A DNA stretch of 64,000 nucleotides from positions 62,001 to 126,000 of the forward strand of contig CALJGV010000010.1 in NCBI GenBank assembly GCA_938075305.1. The letters run 5' to 3'. Below are positions 55,051-62,880 of this stretch, one piece after another; the stretch's first letter is position 1; the number at the start of each line of letters is the position of its first letter. The translations under genes were made by a program, and so were the position numbers. The DNA comes from an uncultured bacterium (GTDB lineage Bacteria; Planctomycetota; UBA1135; GCA-002686595). The notes under the pieces were generated by a model. It made no database searches and had not been told where the DNA came from. It was given only the letters and a program-made list of their open reading frames with translations.

Positions 55051-55072
55051 CGGGAGGTCCGCGGACCTCCCG
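55051..55072. promoter_or_regulatory. 22-bp perfect palindrome upstream of a small lipoprotein gene
   Basis: CGGGAGGTCCG (55051-55061) is followed by its exact reverse complement to 55072. It lies 95 bases before the ATG at 55167, in the 258-base gap after the Ig-like lipoprotein. It could be an operator for a dimeric regulator or a terminator stem; there is no loop or T run, which favours a protein-binding site slightly. Confidence 0.45.
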
Positions 55073-55166
55073 ATAGCTCGTCCCGGCGGGCGCCCGGCGA
55101 CCGCGCCCCACCGGAACGGGCACTGGACCCTCGAAATCCCGCGGTCGGTTCCCGTAGCATCCGTCC

Positions 55167-55802
55167 ATGCAGAGCGCGATTCGAACCCTCACCCTCGTTG
55201 CGGTCCTCGTCGGGGGCGGGACCGCTTGCCAGACCACTCCGAGCCCGACGGGCTCCCTAGTGGAGACGACCTCCGTTGGCGAAATCGCCGCGGTGAACCC
55301 GGTGGACATTGCCGTGCTCCCCGTGGAATCGGCCCCCGACGTCCTGAGGGCTCCGACGGGGCTGATCCGGAACTCCGCGGCGAAGGCCCTGGTCCGTCGG
55401 CGCTATTCACCCCTCGCCATGGATGTGGTGGACGAGACCATCGCCATGGCTGCCCCTGCGGGCGGTGGAGTGCTGGAGGCCAGCTACTCTCCGGGAGCCC
55501 TCGGCGAGGACGCCTACCTCGAGCTCATGATCGAGCGTTGGGACATGCCGGACTGGATGGCTTTCCACTCCATCGATGCGTCCATCTCCGCGAAGCTCAT
55601 TGACCCCCGGAATCCCGCGGGACCGGCTCTCTGGGAGGCCCGCGTGAACCGTGAGTTCCGTTTCTCGACGTCCGGCGGCACCGCGAGCAGCTCCGATCGG
55701 GACCTGCGCGAGGCGTGCGACGAGATCCTCCGGGTCCTCCTCTCGACCCTGCCTGGACGCACCCTGGCGCCCGAGATGCTCGATGGGCTCTCGGGTAACT
55801 GA
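55167..55802 (+). CDS. Small lipoprotein of unknown function
   Basis: 211 aa. Signal peptide and lipobox [14 protein letters not shown]. The mature part ([49 protein letters not shown]) resembles lipoproteins of the DUF799/GNA1162 or CsgG-like sort in which an AVLP strand is followed by R-x-L-x-x-x-x-Y-x-P; this is a weak resemblance. It has its own upstream region with a palindrome and is followed by a hairpin. Confidence 0.75.
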   Translation: MQSAIRTLTLVAVLVGGGTACQTTPSPTGSLVETTSVGEIAAVNPVDIAVLPVESAPDVLRAPTGLIRNSAAKALVRRRYSPLAMDVVDETIAMAAPAGGGVLEASYSPGALGEDAYLELMIERWDMPDWMAFHSIDASISAKLIDPRNPAGPALWEARVNREFRFSTSGGTASSSDRDLREACDEILRVLLSTLPGRTLAPEMLDGLSGN

Positions 55803-56161
55803 GGCTGTCCAGTGAGGCGGCGCGCCCCTTCCGGGGGCGCTGGCAGCCATCCAGGCTAGCTGAGGGTCGTTCTGCTCCCCGCCGGACCAGGCCCTGGGAC
55901 CGGGCCCTGGGACCGGGCGCCCAGGCGGGGCGTCGGGGCGAGTCGCGTGCGGAAATCGAGCTGGCGAGCCCCCTCCGCGGCGGGCTCCCCGCTAAGCTCT
56001 TTGGCCTCAGAGGCGCGCGCACCCATTCTCGCACCCCGGAACCGAGGTTCCCGCCCCCCCCGATCGGAGGGCGGCTCTTCGATCGGGGCAAGTCCGCTCC
56101 GCTGATCCCATGCGTCGCCTCGCTGCGGGGATCAAGGAGCCCAGCTAACCGCTACATACCC
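55803..56161. other. 359-base gap before rpsO
   Basis: Holds a hairpin GCGCCCC (55822-55828) / GGGGCGC (55834-55840) suitable as a terminator for the lipoprotein gene, a perfect tandem duplication of GGCCCTGGGACCG (55890-55902 and 55903-55915), and the rpsO leader. No protein gene apart from a 12-codon frame at 56110-56148. Confidence 0.6.
56058..56088 (+). promoter_or_regulatory. rpsO leader stem-loop
   Basis: CCCCGATCG (56058-56066) and CGATCGGGG (56080-56088) pair perfectly around a 13-base loop (56067-56079), ending 73 bases before the rpsO ATG. S15 is known to autoregulate through structured leaders in several bacteria; whether this stem is such an element is inference. Confidence 0.45.
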
Positions 56162-56431
56162 ATGGCAATCGCCACCGATCGAAAGGCCGAGATCATCAAG
56201 GAGTTCGCGAAGGCGGACGGTGACACCGGCTCCCCCGAGGTCCAGGTCGCGCTCCTCACCGAGGACATTCGCTGCCTCACCGAGCACCTCAAGGTGCACC
56301 GCAAGGACTTCACCTCTCGCCGCGGCCTGCTCGTCAAGGTCGGCCGCCGCACGAAGCTGCTGCGCTACTTGCGCGATCGCTCCCCCGAGAGCTACGCGCA
56401 GCTGATCGGCCGCCTCGGCCTGCGCCGCTGA
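56162..56431 (+). CDS. rpsO: 30S ribosomal protein S15
   Basis: 89 aa, the standard S15 length, with the family pattern [40 protein letters not shown] and [20 protein letters not shown]. It binds 16S rRNA and helps assemble the 30S platform. Its position just before pnp is the usual bacterial order. An AAGGAG at 56134-56139 is 22 bases before the ATG, too far for a normal ribosome binding site. Confidence 0.97.
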   Translation: MAIATDRKAEIIKEFAKADGDTGSPEVQVALLTEDIRCLTEHLKVHRKDFTSRRGLLVKVGRRTKLLRYLRDRSPESYAQLIGRLGLRR

Positions 56432-56694
56432 TCCCCCGCTCGGTCCCCGAACCCGTGCTCCGCGCCCCCAGCCTCCCGCGCCCCACCCCTGATGGGGCCT
56501 GTGGGCTCCCGGGCGGCACGAGCGCGATCCGGGTCCGGGCGCAGGGGAGGGACCAGCGAGTCCAGTCGCCCCCGGTCCTCCGCGCATGGCGCGGCGCCCG
56601 GTGGGCCTGATGGTCCGGCGACCGCCCACGGGGCGGGGCGCTGGATCCACACGTACAACCCACTGTTATTAGCAAGAAGAGAAACCGAGGCGAG

Positions 56695-58941
56695 ATGAGC
56701 CTCAACAACACCATGAGCATGAAACCGACACGAGTCGAAGCGACGATCGCTGGCAAGAAACTCACGCTGGAGACCGGCCAGGTGGCCCGTCAGGCCGGCG
56801 GCGCCGTGATCGCAACCCTCGGAGATACGCGCTGCTTCGCAGCCGCCACTGCGGGCAACGCGCGGGACGATATCGACTTCTTCCCCCTCGTCTGCGACTA
56901 CCGCGAGAAGACCGAGGCCGCGGGCAAGATCCCCGGCGGCTTCTTCAAGCGCGAGGGACGTCCGACCACCAAGGAGATCCTCACCATGCGCCTGATCGAT
57001 CGCTCGATCCGGCCCATGTTCGCCGAGGGCTTCAAGGCCGAGGTCCAGGTCATGACCAGCGTCATGCAGTACGACGGGGAGAACAACCCCGACGTCGTCG
57101 CCATGATCGCGGCCTTCACGGCCATCCGCATCGCGGGCATGCCCTTCGAGACGACCCTCGGGGCCGTCCGGATCGCCCACATCGACGGCAAGCTCGTCGC
57201 CTTCCCCTCCGACTCCGATCGCCGGGAGAACAGCCGCCTCGACCTCGTGGTCTCCGGTCACGAGAATGGCCTCTGCATGGTGGAGTCCTCCGCCCAGGAG
57301 CTCCCCGAGGCGGAGATGATCGACGCCCTGGCCGAGGCCCAGCGCGTCGTGCTGGAGATCATCGATCTCGCCAACGAACTCGTCGACCGCTGCGCCAAGC
57401 CGGCCATGGAGTTCGCCGCCCCGAGCATCGACGAGGACCTCAAGGCCCGCGTCTTCGAGTTCGAAGGTGACCTCGCCGACGCGATGAAGACCGACGGCAA
57501 GCACGAGCGCGGTGCGGCCATGAGCGACGTCAAGAAGAAGGCCGTCACGGCCCTGACCTCGGGCCTCGAGGGCGAGGACCTCAAGGCCCAGACGAAGGCG
57601 GTCAAGGACTTCTTCGGTGACCTGAAGAAGCACTGTGAGCGCTCCGCGATCCTCTCCGGGCGCCGCGTGGATGGCCGCGAGTGGGACGAGATCCGTCAGA
57701 TCACCGTGGTCCCGAACTTCAACGAGCGGCAGCACGGCTCCGTGCTCTTCACCCGGGGCGAGACCCAGGCGCTCGTGAGCGCCACCCTCGGCACGCCGGA
57801 CGACGAGCAGATCATCGATGGGGTCGAGGAGGAGTACAAGAAGCACTTCTACCTGCACTACAACTTCCCCGCGTACTCGGTGGGTGAGACCCGCCGGATC
57901 ATGGGCCCGGGCCGACGTGAGATCGGCCACGGCATGCTCGCCGAGCGCTCCCTGAACTCGGTGCTGCCGGAGAAGGAGTCGTTCCCCTACACGATCCGCG
58001 TCGTTTCGGACATCACCGAGTCGAACGGCTCGTCCTCGATGGCCAGCGTCTGCGGTGGTTGCCTCTCGATGATGCTGGCCGGTGTTCCGCTGACCCAGCC
58101 CGTCGCGGGCATCGCCATGGGGCTCGTGCAGGAGGGCGGCAAGACCGCCATCCTGTCCGACATCCTCGGCTCCGAGGACCACAGCGGAGACATGGACTTC
58201 AAGGTGGCCGGTTCCGGCGTCGGGATCACCGCCCTGCAGATGGACATCAAGATCAAGGGCGTGTCCCGCGATCTGCTGGAGAACGCGCTGGAGCAGGCCA
58301 AGAAGGGCCGGATCCACATCCTCCGCAAGATGCTCGAGGCCGTCCCGGCCCCGTCCCCCGAGGTCAGCCGGTTCGCGCCGCGCATGGAGACGATCAAGAT
58401 CCCGAGCGATCGCATCGGCTTCCTCATCGGCCCCGGCGGCAAGAACATCCGACAGCTCCAGGCGGACTACGGCGTCCGGATCTCCATCGTCGACGACGAG
58501 GGCCACGTCCAGATCTACGGCACTGACGCCGACAAGACCCTGGCCTGCCGCGACGCGATCTCGGCAACCATGGAGACCCCGGAGATCGGCTCGAAGTACA
58601 AGGGCACGGTCAAGAGCGTGCGCGACTTCGGCGCGTTCATCGAGATCCTCCCCGGTGTCGAGGCGCTCTGCCACATCTCCGAGCTCGGCGAAGGCTTCAT
58701 CGAGCAGGTCTCTGACGTGGTCAACGTCGGCGACGAGATCGAGGTCGTCATCATCAACGTCGACGATCGCGGGAAGATCAAGGTCTCCCACAAGGCCCTC
58801 ACGCAGCCCAAGGAAGAGGGCGGCGAGGGTGACAGTGGCGGTGACGATCGGCCGCGCCGCGGCGACCGTGACCGCGGCCGCGAGGACGGCGAGCGAGGCG
58901 GCGGAGGTCGCCGTCGCCGTCGCCGCGCCCCGAGCCGGTGA
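56695..58941 (+). CDS. pnp: Polyribonucleotide nucleotidyltransferase (PNPase)
   Basis: 748 aa with GAGGCGAG just before ATG 56695. Two RNase PH-like domains (ETGQVARQAGGAVIATLGDT early; VDGREWDEIRQITVVPNFNE and RGETQALVSATLGTPDDEQ in the second), KH domain (IGFLIGPGGKNIRQLQADYG) and S1 domain (YKGTVKSVRDFGAFIEILPG). It degrades RNA 3' to 5' with phosphate and is part of mRNA turnover. It has a C-terminal Arg/Gly-rich tail (RRGDRDRGREDGERGGGG). The 263-base gap after rpsO may contain an internal promoter or processing hairpin. Confidence 0.97.
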   Translation: MSLNNTMSMKPTRVEATIAGKKLTLETGQVARQAGGAVIATLGDTRCFAAATAGNARDDIDFFPLVCDYREKTEAAGKIPGGFFKREGRPTTKEILTMRLIDRSIRPMFAEGFKAEVQVMTSVMQYDGENNPDVVAMIAAFTAIRIAGMPFETTLGAVRIAHIDGKLVAFPSDSDRRENSRLDLVVSGHENGLCMVESSAQELPEAEMIDALAEAQRVVLEIIDLANELVDRCAKPAMEFAAPSIDEDLKARVFEFEGDLADAMKTDGKHERGAAMSDVKKKAVTALTSGLEGEDLKAQTKAVKDFFGDLKKHCERSAILSGRRVDGREWDEIRQITVVPNFNERQHGSVLFTRGETQALVSATLGTPDDEQIIDGVEEEYKKHFYLHYNFPAYSVGETRRIMGPGRREIGHGMLAERSLNSVLPEKESFPYTIRVVSDITESNGSSSMASVCGGCLSMMLAGVPLTQPVAGIAMGLVQEGGKTAILSDILGSEDHSGDMDFKVAGSGVGITALQMDIKIKGVSRDLLENALEQAKKGRIHILRKMLEAVPAPSPEVSRFAPRMETIKIPSDRIGFLIGPGGKNIRQLQADYGVRISIVDDEGHVQIYGTDADKTLACRDAISATMETPEIGSKYKGTVKSVRDFGAFIEILPGVEALCHISELGEGFIEQVSDVVNVGDEIEVVIINVDDRGKIKVSHKALTQPKEEGGEGDSGGDDRPRRGDRDRGREDGERGGGGRRRRRRAPSR

Positions 58942-58990
58942 GCGCCTGAGCCTCCAGGGCCCCGGCTGGGTCGTCTGAGGTCCCCTTCAG

Positions 58991-59027
58991 CGCCCCCGCC
59001 CCACCATGGGGTGGGGGCGTTTTTTTT
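58991..59027 (+). terminator. Rho-independent terminator after pnp
   Basis: CGCCCCCGCCCCA (58991-59003) pairs with TGGGGTGGGGGCG (59007-59019), a 13-pair stem with one G-U and a CCA loop, followed by eight T (59020-59027). It is the clearest intrinsic terminator in the window. Confidence 0.93.
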
Positions 59028-59029
59028 GC

Positions 59030-59246
59030 TTGGCGTTTTGGGTGGGGCGGCGCCGGGAGATGGAGGCTTTGAGTAGCCCTTACCTTCTTGCCAGACGGAA
59101 TCTGTGGGTTTTTGGCAAGGTGCGCCTACCACGGTCGAAGGTTCACATGACGGATCCTTAATCCGGGCTTCGGGCGACGTTCAGCGTAGGACGTCCTAAA
59201 ATGCTGCCCTACTGCCTGCTGGCGTCAGAACCCGATAGTTCCTCCT
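59030..59246 (+). promoter_or_regulatory. AT-richer regulatory region with three inverted repeats
   Basis: Contains CTTGCCA (59087-59093) / TGGCAAG (59113-59119); CGGAT (59151-59155) / ATCCG (59161-59165); and the 12-bp palindrome TAGGACGTCCTA (59187-59198), which overlaps TAAAAT (59197-59202), a -10-like box. It precedes the small secreted protein and secretin genes. Probable promoter plus operators. Confidence 0.5.
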
Positions 59247-59681
59247 TTGAAGCTCCTCGCACTCATCATCCTCACCCTCGCAGGGCTGCCTGCCAGTGCG
59301 ACGCCGCTTTCCACGGGAGAGGAGAGCGTCGCTCCGATGGTGTTCGGGGGGCGCGATGACGGTCGCGGGACGCCTTACCACGTCAACAAGGCGGACAACA
59401 TCTGCGGGCTCGACGAGCCGCGGCAGCTCACGAACCCGGCCTCGGTGAACTACTCCGCGCTGCTCGACGCCACGCCGGAGATGAAGCAGATCGCCAAGGA
59501 CAAGATCGATCCCACCTCGTCCGAGGGGATCACCCTCACGGCGAAGGCGCGCTCCAGGGTGCTCAGCGCCTGCGAGTCGGTGCGCCAGTCCGGGGGCTAC
59601 TGCAGCGTCTGGAAGTCCATCCGGCGCAGGGACAAGAAGGCGATCTCCGACGTCACGGACTCGGTGAAGCGCCTCCTTTGA
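59247..59681 (+). CDS. Small secreted protein of unknown function
   Basis: 144 aa from TTG 59247, chosen because a signal peptide (KLLALIILTLAGLPASAT) follows directly; no ribosome binding site is obvious. The mature part has Cys in NICGLDEP, SACESV and YCSVWK, and is Lys/Arg-rich at the end (SIRRRDKKAISD, SVKRLL). No family recognised. It is 16 bases upstream of the secretin gene, so probably cotranscribed. Confidence 0.65.
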   Translation: MKLLALIILTLAGLPASATPLSTGEESVAPMVFGGRDDGRGTPYHVNKADNICGLDEPRQLTNPASVNYSALLDATPEMKQIAKDKIDPTSSEGITLTAKARSRVLSACESVRQSGGYCSVWKSIRRRDKKAISDVTDSVKRLL

Positions 59682-59697
59682 CGGGGCCGAGCCGCGC

Positions 59698-61377
59698 ATG
59701 AGCCGCCCCGGGGAAGACCCCGAGCGCCCCGACGGGGACGTCCGCCCAGGCGGCACGTCTCCTGTTCGTGGGCCGGAACGGTGCGCCGACGCGCGTCTCG
59801 TGGGGCGCGCCCTGACCGGCGGCCGCGGTCGCCTGCAGGCGGTCGCTGCGGTCCTCGCCCCCCTGGTCCTCCTCCCGTCCTGCCTCGGAGGGGGCGGTGA
59901 CTCCCTCGACCGGGAGCGAAAGGCGCAGTCCATGTTCGAGGACCTCCTGACCCGGGGCCAAGACGCGCCCGCGGGGGTCGAGTCCTTCGATGACGAGGCC
60001 GCCTTCGAGGGGGTGGAGGCCGCCTACATGGACGACCCCATCACCGCCAACCCGCCCACGGGACCGGCGACGGCTGGCGGTGGAAAGGCTCCTGGGCCGG
60101 AGGCTGTTCCGCCGGTGGGGCCCGAGCTTCCTTCCGAGGTCGAGGACGCCGCTGCGGCCGGCGTGGCCGAGGGCGACGAGCTGGAGTTCTTGAGCGGACT
60201 GGTGGAGGAGGCGGTGCCAGCGGATCCGCCCCTCAATCCCTACCTCGAGTTCGGTCAGAACATCATCTGGTACGAGCTCCGCGACGGGGACACCGAGCGG
60301 CTGATCATGAAGCCGTACACGTTCCCCGCGGGAACGGGCTCCAAGATCTTCAGCCTCCTGCAGAGCTACGGTGACTTCCCGCTCTTCGCCGCAGTGATGG
60401 ACGGGGCGATGCCGGAGGGGAGCGGCCCACAACCGCAGGATTCGGTTCTCCTGGATCTACGGGAGGGCTTCTCGGTGGAGGCCTACTCCGACCCGCGGCA
60501 ACAGGGGCTCCGCGCCCCCCAGCCGATCGCCCTGAGCGATGTGCTCTTCGTGACGGCCGCGGCAGGTCGGCTGACCGATGTCGAGCACTTTATCGACCTG
60601 TTCGCCGCTGACGTCAGGCAGATCGAGATCGAGGCCAAGATCGTCGAGGTGACGACCCGTGAGGCGCTCGACCTGGGCGTCAAGCCGCTGGACGCGGCGA
60701 CGCCGATCTTCGGATTCCCCAACCCAGGGACCTTCGTCAATCAGATCGACTTCTCATTCGCCAACAGCACGGACGCCAGCAAGGCGCTCTTTCAGCTGGG
60801 GGCGGTCTTCGACGGCGTGACCTTCAACGCGGTGCTGGAGGCGGTGGCCTCGTTTGAGAACGTCTCGATCATCTCACGCCCGAAGGTGGCGGTCCGAGAG
60901 GGGGGGCGAGCCGACATCGTCAACGTCAAGAAGATCCCCTTCTACAACGTCACGGCGATCAGCGCGTCCGGCATCCCGACCACCTCCCTCCAGTTTCAGG
61001 ACGTGGGGGTCCAGATGTATGTGGTGCCTCGCGTGATCGGTCGGGACACCGTCATCCTGAACATCGACATCGAGGCGTCACAGTCCACCGGAACGGCCGT
61101 GAGCTTCACGGTGGGGGACTCGGTGATCTCGGTTCCGGAGATCTCCAGGCGGAACGCCCGCACGGTGGTCCGGCTGGAGCCTGGCCAGGCGGTCATCCTC
61201 GGGGGCCTGATCTCCGAGCGCTCGGTGGTGCGGGAGACCAAGGTCCCGTGGGTGGGGGACATCCCGATCCTCGGGACTCTCTTCAGGAGCAAGCTGACGA
61301 GCAAGGAGCAGACGAACGTGCTGTTCTTCATCCGCCCGCGGATCCTTGAGGGCTCCGACCTCTACAGCCCGTTCTGA
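59698..61377 (+). CDS. Secretin-family outer-membrane protein (GspD/PilQ-like)
   Basis: 559 aa from ATG 59698. A GTG at 59800 would give a cleaner lipoprotein signal (VLAPLVLLPSC-LGGGG) and may be the true start. The C-terminal half is a secretin domain: QIEIEAKIVEVTTREALDLG, ASFENVSIISRPKVAVREGG, LQFQDVGVQMYVVPRVIG, ARTVVRLEPGQAVILGGLIS and VPWVGDIPILGTLFRSKLTS. The N-terminal 270 residues are acidic and Pro/Ala-rich with few of the usual N0-N3 repeats, so it is shorter than typical GspD. Likely forms a channel for a type II-like or pilus-like system with the next gene. Confidence 0.9.
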   Translation: MSRPGEDPERPDGDVRPGGTSPVRGPERCADARLVGRALTGGRGRLQAVAAVLAPLVLLPSCLGGGGDSLDRERKAQSMFEDLLTRGQDAPAGVESFDDEAAFEGVEAAYMDDPITANPPTGPATAGGGKAPGPEAVPPVGPELPSEVEDAAAAGVAEGDELEFLSGLVEEAVPADPPLNPYLEFGQNIIWYELRDGDTERLIMKPYTFPAGTGSKIFSLLQSYGDFPLFAAVMDGAMPEGSGPQPQDSVLLDLREGFSVEAYSDPRQQGLRAPQPIALSDVLFVTAAAGRLTDVEHFIDLFAADVRQIEIEAKIVEVTTREALDLGVKPLDAATPIFGFPNPGTFVNQIDFSFANSTDASKALFQLGAVFDGVTFNAVLEAVASFENVSIISRPKVAVREGGRADIVNVKKIPFYNVTAISASGIPTTSLQFQDVGVQMYVVPRVIGRDTVILNIDIEASQSTGTAVSFTVGDSVISVPEISRRNARTVVRLEPGQAVILGGLISERSVVRETKVPWVGDIPILGTLFRSKLTSKEQTNVLFFIRPRILEGSDLYSPF

Positions 61378-61489
61378 GCCCGAGGTGTGACGCCGGGATG
61401 ACTGCCCTGAGCCCCGTCCGAAGTGCGGGGAAGAAGTCGTCCCCTGGCGCGTATGATCACGGCCAGCGGAGCACCGCACCGCCAGACCG

Positions 61490-62872
61490 ATGAAGATCTT
61501 CCGCAAGAGCCTCTCCGGGGCCCGGGACGCCTGCCGCGGCGCAGCCCTCCTGATGGCCTTCCTCGTGCTGATCGTGATCATCGCGATCGTCTACCAGATC
61601 AACACCGTCACCCTGACGGACGAGCGGATCACCTACAACGAGCTGACGCGGGCCCAGATGGACCTGGCCATCGAGTCGGTCCTGCTGCAGACCTACGAGG
61701 ACCTTCTCGAGGACGCGCGCGCGGCGCAGGCCTCCGAGGGGGAGGACCCCGCCGCAGGGGGGGGCGACCCCGGCGCCGCGTCGGAGCCCGGCGAGGCGCC
61801 GCGGAACCCGGACACGGTCGACTCCCAGATGGACCGCTGGTACACGCCACAGTCCACGAGCTTCGGCGACATCCAGCTGCGGATCTTCATCCGTGACGAG
61901 AACAGCAAGTACAACGTCCTCAACCTCCTGCAACCTGACGAGGAGCTGGCGGAGCTTGCTGTGCAGCGGGTGGCGCGGATCCTGGATTTTGCGCGCGGGG
62001 GAACCTCCGAGGACATCTCGACCGGCGACGCCGAGGAGATGGCGCTCTCGATGCAGGCCTACATGAGGGAGCGCATGAGCATGACGGACCTCCCTCAGCC
62101 GCAGCTCCTGACGACGGACCTGGAGAACTCGGAGCAGTCCGTCCCCTTCACGTTCAGCGAGTTCCGGATGCTCCCCGGGTTCGAGGACAAGATGTTCGAG
62201 GACTACTTCGGCCAGGACGAGGAGCGCATCCACGGCATCACGTCCTTCCTCACGGTCTACACATCTCCGGCGATGGGCGAGGAGGAGGAGGCGAGCGGGC
62301 TCCCGGTGGGGGGCGGCGGCTGGGGCGTCAACGTCAACACCGCGCCCTTCGCGGTGCTCTCCGGCCTCTTCTCTGGTCGCGAATACCCGATCTCCATCTG
62401 GGAGGGTGTGCGGGACTACCGCAACGAGCCCGAGGACCCGCTCGAGGAGGAGGAGGAGGAGGGCGTCGAGGACGTCGAACCCGAGCCCATGCTGGACGAG
62501 TTCGGCGAGGAGATCTACCCCAAGCAGATCTTCGACAGCCTCGACGAACTCGAGGAGATCTACGACTTCCAGGCGCTCAACGAGGGGGACAAGTCGACCA
62601 TCACCGAGTCGCTCGAGGTCACCAGCGACGTCTTCGAGATCGTGATCGCCGCGCGGATCTCGACAGCATCAGACGTGAACCAACGGCTGGACTTCGAGTC
62701 GCGCCGCGAGCAGGAGGAGTACTTCCGTTCAGGGGAGCACCTGGTCCGCGTCGTGCGCTCCGTGGTTTGGCGACGCCCCCAGGACGACGACGTGGTGATC
62801 TTGCCGCTCGTCCGCTGGGAGGTGCTCGACAACGCGCCGCTGCAGGTGCTCGACTTCCCGGACGAGGACTGA
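61490..62872 (+). CDS. gspK: Type II secretion GspK-like minor pseudopilin
   Basis: 460 aa. An N-terminal Ser/Arg/Gly leader and membrane segment (GAALLMAFLVLIVIIAIVY) as in pseudopilins, then IFIRDENSKYNVLNLLQPDE (the DexxKxNlN motif), helical repeats and GVNVNTAPFAVLSGLF, all typical of GspK. The insertions (Gly/Pro/Glu-rich, residues 80-107 and EEEEEEGVEDVEPE) are larger than usual. It follows the secretin by 112 bases. Other T2SS genes are not in the window. Confidence 0.85.
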   Translation: MKIFRKSLSGARDACRGAALLMAFLVLIVIIAIVYQINTVTLTDERITYNELTRAQMDLAIESVLLQTYEDLLEDARAAQASEGEDPAAGGGDPGAASEPGEAPRNPDTVDSQMDRWYTPQSTSFGDIQLRIFIRDENSKYNVLNLLQPDEELAELAVQRVARILDFARGGTSEDISTGDAEEMALSMQAYMRERMSMTDLPQPQLLTTDLENSEQSVPFTFSEFRMLPGFEDKMFEDYFGQDEERIHGITSFLTVYTSPAMGEEEEASGLPVGGGGWGVNVNTAPFAVLSGLFSGREYPISIWEGVRDYRNEPEDPLEEEEEEGVEDVEPEPMLDEFGEEIYPKQIFDSLDELEEIYDFQALNEGDKSTITESLEVTSDVFEIVIAARISTASDVNQRLDFESRREQEEYFRSGEHLVRVVRSVVWRRPQDDDVVILPLVRWEVLDNAPLQVLDFPDED

Positions 62873-62880
62873 CCGCGCCG

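Noticed and set aside
51873-55160. Minus-strand open frame of 1095 codons
   Set aside because: Antisense to the Ig-like lipoprotein, with an Arg/His/Gly-rich product without domain patterns; a GC-rich shadow frame.
55890-55915. Tandem 13-bp duplication as a possible repeat array
   Set aside because: Only two copies; most likely a simple local duplication.
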